The position numbers and the translations under genes are program-made. A stretch of 55,063 nt of DNA from Saccoglossus kowalevskii (taxonomy: Eukaryota > Hemichordata > Enteropneusta > Harrimaniidae), in contig NW_003147272.1 of NCBI RefSeq assembly GCF_000003605.2, positions 323,173-378,235 of the forward strand. Reading direction: 5' to 3'. How positions within the stretch are numbered: position 1 is the first letter of the stretch; each line of letters begins with the position of its first letter. Positions 1-55,063 of the stretch are shown here, piece by piece. A model generated the notes under the pieces. The model saw nothing but the letters and a program-made list of their open reading frames with translations. It was not told the DNA's origin and made no database searches.

Positions 1-617
1 TCAAAAAAGTTGTTTTCAAAATATGGTTACTTTGAGTGACCCCACGTCTTGATCCAAAGTATAATTATGGAACGTGCATAACTATTAACACAGGTGTGAA
101 TTTGGTGTTCACGACTGAACAACGGATGGATGACACGATCTTGTTGATGTTTCCAGCATGACTACATAATGAAGCACGCCACCACACGGTATGGTTGGCC
201 TGTCAAAACATAGATACATCCTAATGGTTGCTTTTAAAATCTATCTTGACTTCAGTGATTATTGCCGAAAAGTGGACATTGTACCTATTGATCTAACTTG
301 ACTAATAAATTCCCGATTGCAGTCGTCTGACTTGCGTCTTTGAGGAAAGATTGTAGATTAGCAGCCTGTCACAACTAAGTACATGTTATGTCTGCAATGA
401 AGTGGAGCTGGAATAACTTTTCTGTTTCTTCGGAAGCTGTATTATTAGTTATACAACTAAATGATTTTATGAATTTTACGGTTTAAATGGGTGTATAGTG
501 AATATATCGTCGATATTGTTTTGAATTGTCCGACGACCGTTTGCAAATAAATACAATAATAATATTATTTGTACGGACGACAACATAACATACCAACAAA
601 TGAGTGTATTTACTCTC

Positions 618-625
618 TGACGTCA
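618..625. promoter_or_regulatory. Full CRE palindrome TGACGTCA (one of at least seven)
   Basis: The 8-bp ATF/CREB consensus is also at 4633-4640, 4934-4941, 15438-15445, 16079-16086, 39062-39069 and 49503-49510. Sequence match only; no evidence of binding. Confidence 0.3.
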
Positions 626-1137
626 CAGAAATACTTCGTCACGTATAGATAGCGCAAGTTATTGTGCAAGTGATTTATGCTCGTAGAATGAATAGGGAAA
701 GTAAAATAATGTATATCAGCTCATGAAATAGTGAATGGTGATCCGAGGCGCGTTTATTCTTCCATGACCTAACCATCATACATTGGCAGCTCATGTTCAT
801 GGAGGATGTTTCAAAATGCGCCCTCTATTGTCAATTTGACATTCCCCTTTGTTTTTATTTCATTACTGAATTACCACGCCAATTCTGATTGTTTTTGAGG
901 CACGTCCAATCATATCTCTGTATTTTATAGTGTCAAATACGAGACTACTTTGTAGAATCACACACGGTACCACAGGATGATTTAACCGTGCGATTCGAAC
1001 GATGCTACCTATGATATAATTACATGGAAGATTAATTGGTATAACAAGTTGTCCAAGCATCATTAACCACGGATAACTACGAAATTATGCATTTACGTCA
1101 CTATGAATAAAAAATAACAAACACGTAAATGTAGATG

Positions 1138-1190
1138 GTTTTATTATCATTATTATTATTGTTATTATTATTATTATTATCATCATCAAC
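1138..1190. repeat. Imperfect (TTA)n microsatellite
   Basis: A run of TTA/TCA triplets, interrupted, in the 3' flank of the receptor gene. Confidence 0.85.
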
Positions 1191-1421
1191 GATATTCAAA
1201 GCATTTCAATAAAGCTGCTACTTCTTACTGCTCAGAAGTTAAATTTACACAACACTAAAACGCAGCATATATTATCATAATAATAGCAAAGATGTGTTTA
1301 AATAAACATCAAAATGAAACGTAAATCACGTTGTCATAACAACAATCTCGAAGAAATTGTGGGTAACTTCGGTAATTACATCTAAAATGTGTTTATAAAA
1401 TAAACTGAAACTCACAATTAA

Positions 1422-1577
1422 AGCGGGGAAGTCGTCACCTGCGCATGCGTCATATGTCATAGCGTGTCATTGTTTACACACAAGCGTCTACTCATGAGCC
1501 TTTGCGTTTGTAGCGTGTGTTGTTATTGTCGCCTGGGACTCAATTCCCGCGCGTGCGCAGGTGACGACCCTCCCGCT
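1422..1577 (+). mobile_element. MITE-like element, family A copy 1 (TTAA target site)
   Basis: The 156-bp element is bordered by TTAA (1418-1421) and TTAG (1578-1581). Its ends are inverted repeats, AGCGGGGAAGTCGTCACCTG against CAGGTGACGACCCTCCCGCT. The interior has a GTGTCATTGTTTACA block and GAGCCTTTGCG shared with the other copies. There is no coding capacity. TTAA duplication fits piggyBac- or Kolobok-type transposases, supplied in trans. Confidence 0.85.
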
Positions 1578-3495
1578 TTAGCATATTAGAACAATGTCTT
1601 AAAGATGAAATATCCTCTATATAATTTCCTTCGATGTTGTTGTGTTATTTTGCGGCGTTCTTAGACGCGATATGCTGGAGCGTAAAACATGTTATCCAGT
1701 GTGTACGAGTGATTTTGAACGAACTATTTAAACAACAAAGTTGAATTTTGAATTGTGAATCCACATAATTTGTTTTATTTTTTTAAATATAGATAAAGAC
1801 CTGATAGAAATTGGTGTCCGGCATATCACATCATCATTCAGCCTGAAAGCATATAATGTTAAAAAGATCAACGTACTATTATGCACAATACCCTGACTGG
1901 TCGTAACAGGTATTTGTTTTTTAAAAAAAAACATACTTTCCGACCAATAAATGTGATATATTTGTGTAAAAACACGAGTATTTGATCATATGTAACTATT
2001 AATGTTTTTAACACTAACGATTACTTACTCCATGCAAATCGTACAGTTGTATGGTCAAGAATGTGAAAAACAAAAACTTTTTTTTCGATGCAACCTATCG
2101 TATTTTGTATTATTCTGGAATTGTCAATATAAAGTTTTTAATATTAAAGTATTCCTTCAAATATGGTCAGCCTCTATATGAAGATATTAAAGAAAACTTA
2201 TCAAGTTCTTACAAATTATAGTAAATTATGCAAAAAATCACTAAGCGTTGTCCGACCAGCGTTATATACTTAATGTGAAACAAACCAATCAATTATGCAA
2301 ATGATATAACACTTCATCAACAATATTAACAACCACTACGTTTACTTCAAATGGACGATCTTTAAGTAAATAAAATATGAAATAAAGAAAATGTACTTTA
2401 ATTTATTTCTGTATAGAAGAGTATAGAAGTTTCACGACTTCTACAAGTAGTAGTTCCCATGACAAATCTTGCATGATCACGTGTTTGTTCTTCATTGTCA
2501 AGTAAGCTCAGGTGGTTCTAAAAACACCATGTACACACACTATTCTGATTGGCTTAGCACTGAGACAGAGTAGGAACGCCCTGCAGCATTATAATGTGTA
2601 TTTTATAAAAAAAAAATAGCTCAAACATGGTGATTCATGTATTATTATTTTTTCCGAAAAATGTCCCGCATTTCACTCGTTGATTTGAAAATCCGTAAAC
2701 AGTTACGTTAAACGTAACTGATTCATGCAAATCACTCGCTTCTCTGACAGGTTCTCCCCTTCATACTATGCCACTCAATGTAATGTAATTTAATTAAGAT
2801 CTGGTCTTTCAGTGGACATACATAGGTATACATGATTTATTCGTATACGTTGCCGTAGTATGTCTAGTCATGTTCTATTCTATCTGTATAACGAAATGTA
2901 AGATTGCATTAAACAAGAAGCCTACTCGTAGTGATTTTTTGAGAAAATTGGTCAAAATTACAAGAAATGTTAATTTGCTTTTTATGTACAATCATGGGGT
3001 TATAGTTCAAGGTTAACGTGAAACAGCATTCTTTTTTTGTGTGATACACATCATATTTTGAAAATTGACCAAATAACTGCAATTTTTAGAACTGTTTCAT
3101 GAAAACAATGCAAAATGACAATTTTATTGGTTTTTAAAACCTAAATTTGTTAAAAATTATGTAATTTTTTCAACCTATACCACCAGCCAACAATTTGAGA
3201 TATAGATACTGTCTCTACCATTGAGCCAAGCAGTGAAGGCGTTTTAATACTGACATATGTATACTCTATTTTCTGTAACATAGCCACCGTGTTCTCGAAA
3301 AAAATGGCTGGTGACGACAAACTTTTTTTAAGCCAACACGAAATTCTGGGCATGTGTGAGTAGGCTTCTAATTTACGTATCATCCACATTCATTTGGTAC
3401 ATATGATTATATACAGTTATATCGCCCTCTATGTTGCGCAAAAAGCTTTGATGTAGTTTGCTTTGGACGTATTTGTATTTTGTTGTTCCTTAAAC

Positions 3496-3827
3496 GTATC
3501 CTCGGGGGCGGACATCCGGGCATTTTCTACCGCCTGGCAACCCTCGCGGTGAAAACAAAGACCAAAAACTCGCAGAAAACGGTACTTTGCGATGATTGTT
3601 GAGAGTCCCCTGAACAGTGTAACAAGATTAGCCCTACGTGTGTAACATATATGAATTTGGTTGTTCAGGATTACTTCAAAGTTGAGTTTGTGTTGTTTTC
3701 TCGAGTTTTCACCGGCTCCACGGCGTTCCACAGCAGCGCGCACAAAGCCCCATAGAAATACGTGGTACAGTGGTGCGCGTCTTAGCAACGTAGAACGTCC
3801 GTGACGTAGCTCCGCCCCCGAGGATAC
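3496..3827. mobile_element. Inverted-repeat element C, 332 bp
   Basis: Perfect 17-bp inverted termini GTATCCTCGGGGGCGGA (3496-3512) and TCCGCCCCCGAGGATAC (3811-3827) enclose a GC-richer interior with a fortuitous stop-free minus-strand frame (3884-3429). No clear target duplication is visible. Probably a non-autonomous DNA transposon unrelated to families A and B. Confidence 0.75.
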
Positions 3828-4456
3828 CAAACTGATAATTATATAATAACTGTTACATTTTGTATTTGACATATCACTTCTCATGGGATCTCAATAAACT
3901 ATATATCAAATACATCTTGAGAATATACGCCTACATAATATGCTGAAATAAGTGTTTTGCATAGGAATTTAAAATTGGTGTTCTCTGTTACAGAAATGCG
4001 TCCCAGTGCAGTCGTCAAAAGTTACCCGCAGCCGAATGATTACAATTACAGAATTTTCCAAAATTTCATTGAACAGTAAACTTATACTTAAGACCTCGTA
4101 TCAGCGTTAATCGCGGGAAATTGAACATTAATGGCACTACGCGTGTCACGTTGAGTTGTCGTAAACGTTTTCCGGATGTATGGTGTTGTTCAACGTCGGC
4201 GTGGTTCCCCCGTTGTACATATATAATGTGTAAACCAATGCGATGATTTGCTGCATTTCAAACATTCCAAATACCACTGAACGCTTTCCTGACACCAAAC
4301 TGTAAAATACCGAAACGGGTCGCAAACATTGAAAGAATAAATATAATCAGTACATAGAGCTTATAAACAAATTCGCAAATAACTCTATCTAAGTTGCAAG
4401 AGGATGACCTGAATTCCCATATCTTGAGAATGATAAGCAAGATTCCTTCGTTGCTA

Positions 4457-5014
4457 CTACTGTTCCCATGGTGATGACGGCGATGTTATACCAACTATAT
4501 GGCAATGCCCTACCGAGTTGGCCGTGTTTTTAAATTCAATCAACCTGAAAGTCACTTGGCCAGACTCGTCGTCTTGACCGCAGTTAAAAGAAAATCCTTT
4601 CTCAGCGTCAGGTAGTTTCTCACTACGACTGATGACGTCATAACGACAAGAAAACAGGTTAGCTTGTGGATACAAAACATACGTTACCATGGCAACGCGA
4701 GTTCACATAATCACTAAAAAATAAGGCTCAGCCCGTGTAGTAAACGACATTTGCACACTAAAGTCTATGTATAAAAAGTCCACTTTGTAAAAGTATCCAT
4801 GGCATTCACCGTGGCGTTCGAACGCAATACACGGATCGGCGAACTCCACAACTGGTACGGTGAACCGAATGTGCGTTCTACCGGAGTTTATTTGCTCCAG
4901 TGACTCGGGTAAAAAAATGACCACAGAAAGTGATGACGTCAGCACTTCCGTGCATGTACGCCTAGCAACAGATGAAAAGTACACGTCATGGCAGAGAACA
5001 TATTGAATGTTTAT
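4457..5014 (-). other. Unrecognised stop-poor frame, interrupted by one TGA
   Basis: One minus-strand frame is open from 5014 to 4706, hits a single TGA, and stays open to 4457. The two halves read like protein, with several cysteines (for example ADPCIAFERHGECHGYFYK and FSFNCGQDDESGQVTFRL), but I recognise no domain. A good acceptor-like TTTTCATCTGTTGCTAG lies at about 4964, so this could be an exon of a downstream gene or an old pseudogene. It could equally be 3' UTR or chance: stop-free stretches of this length are expected a few times in an AT-rich window of this size. Confidence 0.25.
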
Positions 5015-5192
5015 TTATAGTTTGCATTTATGTCGGTTTACCGAAATGTCAGTCATTCGATGATGTCCACTAAAATCCCGCCACTTGAAAAATGTTTGTT
5101 TTTTTCACTTGTTGGATCTGAATTTGTGCTCTTATGGAAGACGAGATATTCGGGAAACGTCAATTCCCAATATGTTGGTTAGTTATATATTG

Positions 5193-5198
5193 TTTATT
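5193..5198 (-). promoter_or_regulatory. Candidate polyadenylation signal of the receptor gene
   Basis: AATAAA on the minus strand lies about 33 nt after the stop codon. A second AATAAA is at 5015-5010. Which one is used, or whether the 3' UTR is longer, cannot be decided from sequence. Confidence 0.4.
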
Positions 5199-5230
5199 AT
5201 TTGCTCGGTCAATAAACTGCATTTTCCTGG

Positions 5231-51162
<45,932 letters not shown>

Positions 51163-51244
51163 AGTTAGCGGTGAATGCATACGTAACGTATGTTGTAGAT
51201 GATGCGTCGAGCCACACAGCGGGTTTCAGTAAGGGTCCTTTACC
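51163..51244 (-). other. 5' UTR part of receptor exon 1, with upstream splice acceptor
   Basis: Reading the minus strand, a run of ten T followed by CAACAG ends at 51245, an excellent 3' splice site. The 82 nt from 51244 to the start codon contain an in-frame TGA and so are non-coding. This implies at least one further upstream 5' UTR exon and a promoter more than 82 nt away, not yet located in 51245-55063 or lying outside the window. Confidence 0.65.
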
Positions 51245-54200
51245 CTGTTGAAAAAAAAAACGAAGTCCAGCTCCGATATTGATCCACGTGCAGTAAATAT
51301 CACTGTTTTTATCAATGTCTTGACAGCGTAATCCCTAATCCATAAGATTTGACCATTTTGTTAATAAAAGAAACCACAGCTATCCTATGCCCTGTTCTGG
51401 ATACCAGGGACTTTGTTCCGACTAGACGCCATCGCCTAACTCCTCACATGAGTTTGATGAAAAAAATGTATCACAGTAAGAGTTGCATTTGGTGGTGTTC
51501 CTTGATCAGCATTCAAATAAAAGAGAGCACTCCTAGAAAGAAAAGAACATACGGAGATTGTGAACAATGCTGAAGTAATGAACGTTGCCGAGACACTGTT
51601 TGCGCTAATCACGATCGCGAGCCATAAGTTCTGTCATGGGAGACTCCCTAGGGTAGTGAATATTTTTTTACACTGAAGATAGATGGTTCTGTAAATTTGC
51701 TTAGATGAGAGAGCGATGAATGAATCAGGTCTGATTGTAGGATGTTTTCTGGAACGTGAAACAATCTCGCGAATTTCACGCAGACATTCTCGCGGTAACG
51801 CAAGCAATCTCGCGATAACTCTCAAAGGCGATGTTGGGGTATTTTGCCCAATCCCGATATTGAATTCCAGAAACTTCCGTTGTTAATTCTGAGGATGTTG
51901 TCGACTGAATGTCTTGCAAAGAGTCACGAACATGCGATATTAAAATGTAGAAGGAGAAAAAGAACTGGAACGTGCCAGGAAGAGTCTAATACAAATGGGA
52001 GTAACAAAATATATCATAACTTCCTGATCGCGTTCAGGCCAAATACGGCTAATATGCACGCGAATGTATTTCAATATAATGCAATATGAATTCCTATAGG
52101 CTCTAGCGGAAGCATTATTGTTCAGTGTAAAAGTGTGTACTAAATAAAGCATGTTATGAATATTTCCATATAACACTTTAAACTAGTGAAAATTTAGTAT
52201 AGTATTTAACACATTGTACATGGTATATAGAAGATATTATATTGTATATAGTATATAGTATATATAAGATATATTAATATATCCCACGTCTTTTCTCCGT
52301 TCTTAGTGAAAAATATCAAATATCATTGCGTATAAGAACTGACCACTTTTGAAATTTTAAGTAGCAGCTCCTCTCCTCCGATCCATGTCAAAATTTGATT
52401 TCCATTTAATCAGTAATTGTCGTAGGCATTAGGGTATTAATCCTTTAAAATAAAAGAAGGCTGATTACGGATTGTGCAATTAAGCATTATAAATGACATT
52501 TATTCAATGTTTCAATTAAATGCCAAATATTTCACATTTCTAGACCGCAATTTGTACATCCACGATCACAGCCATTGTGGGTAACAATTGTTACAGCATC
52601 TACCATAATACAATTATCGCGTTGTGATGGCAGCGGATATTATTAACTGTGCAATGATTTCCACAATCAGCCGTTCTTTTGTCGTAGTAGCATTACGGCA
52701 TTTTGAGTGATCAGTCATGGGAATGAGTGTAAAAGTAATATCACTGATATTAGCAAAAAAGTAGGTTAATACGAGCGTATGCAGTTGTTCTCAAAGAGTT
52801 CTGGCGTGAAGTCAGGTGCGGAGAATAAGGCGGCGCCAACAGTTTAGCAGACGACAAACATTAAAATGAACTTTCGACTGGAAATAATAAAAATTCCTCC
52901 CGTTGTAAGAGCACGATTCTGTATGTTTATGATGTGTCCTGAGACCTTAAAATCGGAAACACACAAGAGTTCGTAAAAACTAATGAACTGTCGCTTCCTT
53001 CGCCCTTCGCAGGAATTCGGTCACTGTAATCTCGGCAAGTTTTTGTTTTCACAAATCATGGCGACAAAGTTTACACAACTTATCTTTTACATATTTCATG
53101 TCGTGTTCATTCCACAGAACCGAGACAAAATTAAAAGCTTTCCAGGATATATGTCTGACAAGACATCCTTATCACTATTTGAGCATTTTTAACGCTTTGT
53201 TCGCAGACGACGTTACAGATTTCACCGTTTGGTGCGCGTTGAAATGAATTCTCAATGAGTCTTGATCATTCACTACAGAAAATCTCGTGATTTCCGTGAA
53301 CGACACACGTAGTAACCTGTTATTTTTTAAATGCATTGCCATGCAACTTTAAAACGTGGTACATTTGTGTCGCGTAAATGCTATAGTAATTACATTGCAA
53401 TGTTGATGCCTTTCGACAAATCAACCGCGTCGTGATTAAAACTCGTGTTTCCATTTTTATCGTATTTCACAATTTTATTTGGCATAGTACTAAATCCTGT
53501 TGTGCCCGAGCAAAGGAGCAAAGAACAATTACGCAAAATACATAGTTTTGATAAAGCAAAGGATTACAACTGAGGAAAGCTGCTTTTACTCAAACAATAA
53601 ATAATTCCACTGGGAGAAGCGGTTATCCAGAAAGTCATCGTATTTTAAAGGAGAAATATTTTAATGGCGTCTCATTTGCAGAATGAAAATGATAAGGATA
53701 ACACTCGCGCTAAAGCTGGCATGTTTCATACGATATTTGCAAGCGTCGCCGTTGACGTGGTGACGCGTATTTCTTTGCTTCTCTGGGTGGGCAAAACGAC
53801 CCCGCTGAAAAGTTGTGAGGATTCCCGCAAGCGTTAAAAATGAAGAATGCAAACGGTTTAACTTTTTTAACTGGCCTTGATAAGAAAGTGTCAGCAAAGT
53901 TTGCGGCGCTACTTTGGGGACCTCTTGATCCCAGGATGGGCTCCTTGAAAGAAGAATTTGTGATAGCATTATAGCGTATATAACGGTAAATATATTTCTG
54001 AGCGATTTCTCCCTGATTTCTCATTCGAAAACTTTGAACTAATTTAACATCCGTTACAAGCTCAGTTTGTTTCGGTCGGTTGCATCTTTCATCCTTAATT
54101 CATAATGTCACGTGATGTGAGACCCTAAGATGAAATATTAATCGGCATAATCATGGGAACAATTCTTCGAAATGTAGTTCATATTCATTGATGATTATGT

Positions 54201-55001
54201 AGGGGGCAGGGGGTAGCTGGTATAGGTTACAGGAAATAAAAAAGGCACTTTACGTTTTTATTGGGAATAAAATGAAAGTTTCATATACAGTAAAAAATAG
54301 TTTTTTTATAATATATTTGATAACTTGTGTTTAAGGATCAAAATTGGAAATTGCGTACGAATTACATTTAATGTTGAAACGCTTTATTCGCTTACAAAAA
54401 ATACGATTTTTGTACAAATTACGGACGAATAAAATAGCTGATTACAATTTACACCTTGCCCAGGTCTACGAATTTACGTTTTTTTTTATATTTAAATTAC
54501 AATATTACATTTTATTATTATTATTTAAAATACATTGATTACAGCTTACGAAAATACCCCTTGCCGACCTTCTATTACCCGATGGTCAATCCTCAGGGTC
54601 TACAGCATTTAAAACTACTGTAAAAGTTCGTTCTTGATCTGTAAACGCAGTTTTTAATAATGGGACTCACAAGTAGTTCTTGCATAACGCTATCATAGAA
54701 CACATTTTATTCGCATTAATGGATTAATTTAGCAATGTTCATCAAGTAAATTTGCTGCAGTTTTGTGCCTATTTAATTAACGTATATCAGTGCAACTTGC
54801 TCGCTTGTAGAAAGGGCCCAACAGTACGTCGTACACGTCAAAATTGTGATATTGATTCACTGTTAGTTGGCGATTTTCATTATGTGTAAAACCATGTCCT
54901 GGGGTGGCTGTACTACCGTGTTGGTATGGTAAGAGTTTTTTTCCAGTACCTTTAGACGTCATCAAAATGAGAAACGAGCCTTTTTCCATCGTGAATATTT
55001 T
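51245..55001. other. 5' flank of the receptor gene, no recognised gene
   Basis: No protein match could be made. The two overlapping minus-strand frames at 53661-54024 lie in a locally CpG-richer stretch that might be a promoter or 5' UTR exon of the receptor, but no convincing donor or TATA-type element fixes it. Confidence 0.5.
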
Positions 55002-55063
55002 TGTAGTGTAGTGTAGTGTAGTGTAGTGTAGTGTAGTGTAGTGTAGTGTAGTGTAGTGTAGTG
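55002..55063. repeat. (TGTAG)n pentanucleotide repeat, cut by window end
   Basis: Twelve perfect TGTAG units run off the right edge, so the true array is longer. Confidence 0.98.

Larger units (their letters stand above)
1..4456. other. 3' flank of the receptor gene, no recognised gene
   Basis: AT-rich sequence with short chance ORFs only. It contains a TTA microsatellite (about 1138-1190), a TTAA-bordered element (1422-1577) and an inverted-repeat element (3496-3827), each listed separately. Nothing else is recognised. Confidence 0.6.

Noticed and set aside
2400-2525. Alternative last exon after a GTGTTTTTAG acceptor, about 38 codons
   Set aside because: In phase with exon 13 but without similarity to receptor tails; exon 14 at 5231-5422 fits much better.
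3429-3884. Minus-strand 151-residue ORF
   Set aside because: Spans inverted-repeat element C and its flanks; no domain and no sensible start.
53661-54024. Two overlapping minus-strand ORFs of about 100 residues
   Set aside because: No recognised domain, different frames of the same DNA; kept only as a CpG-richer stretch upstream of the receptor.

Overview
This is an AT-rich animal genomic window, most likely from a marine invertebrate. The evidence is a spliced ionotropic glutamate receptor gene with GT-AG introns, long introns packed with small inverted-repeat elements, and microsatellites. I cannot fix the phylum from sequence alone. A non-vertebrate deuterostome is plausible, but this is a guess.

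One gene dominates the window: a complete kainate-type ionotropic glutamate receptor (GluK1-3-like) on the minus strand. I reconstructed 14 coding exons from the start codon at 51162 to the stop at 5231. They join in frame to 2715 nt (904 residues plus stop), close to the length I recall for vertebrate GluK2. Exon 1 carries the signal peptide. Exons 2-9 carry the amino-terminal domain and lead into the ligand-binding domain. Exon 10 holds most of S1. Exon 11 holds the end of S1, M1, the pore loop, M3 and the start of S2. Exons 12-13 finish S2 and add M4. Exon 14 is a short cytoplasmic tail. Glutamate contacts, the sodium- and chloride-site residues typical of kainate receptors, the SYTANLAAF gate and an unedited Q at the Q/R site are all present. 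A good 3' splice site lies 82 nt upstream of the ATG, so at least one 5' UTR exon lies further upstream and was not found.

Layout: 1-5230 is 3' flank with MITE-like elements and weak unrecognised ORFs. 5231-13752 holds the compact 3' gene body (exons 14 to 3). 13753-39791 is a 26-kb intron 2. 39792-39956 is exon 2. 39957-51080 is an 11-kb intron 1 with a long GTAA/AAAT microsatellite and a duplicated block. 51081-51244 is exon 1. 51245-55063 is 5' flank with no recognised gene, ending inside a TGTAG pentamer repeat.

Mobile elements: at least eight small non-autonomous elements fall into two related families, with TTAA or degenerate TTAA at their borders and GTCGTC/GCGCATGCG-rich termini. Other inverted-repeat elements have different ends. 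None encodes a recognisable transposase. No rRNA, tRNA, CRISPR or prokaryotic feature was seen. The most open questions are a signal-peptide-like ORF nested in intron 2 (36787-37137), the ORFs just downstream of the receptor (4457-5014), and the repeated TGACGTCA and GCGCATGCGC motifs.
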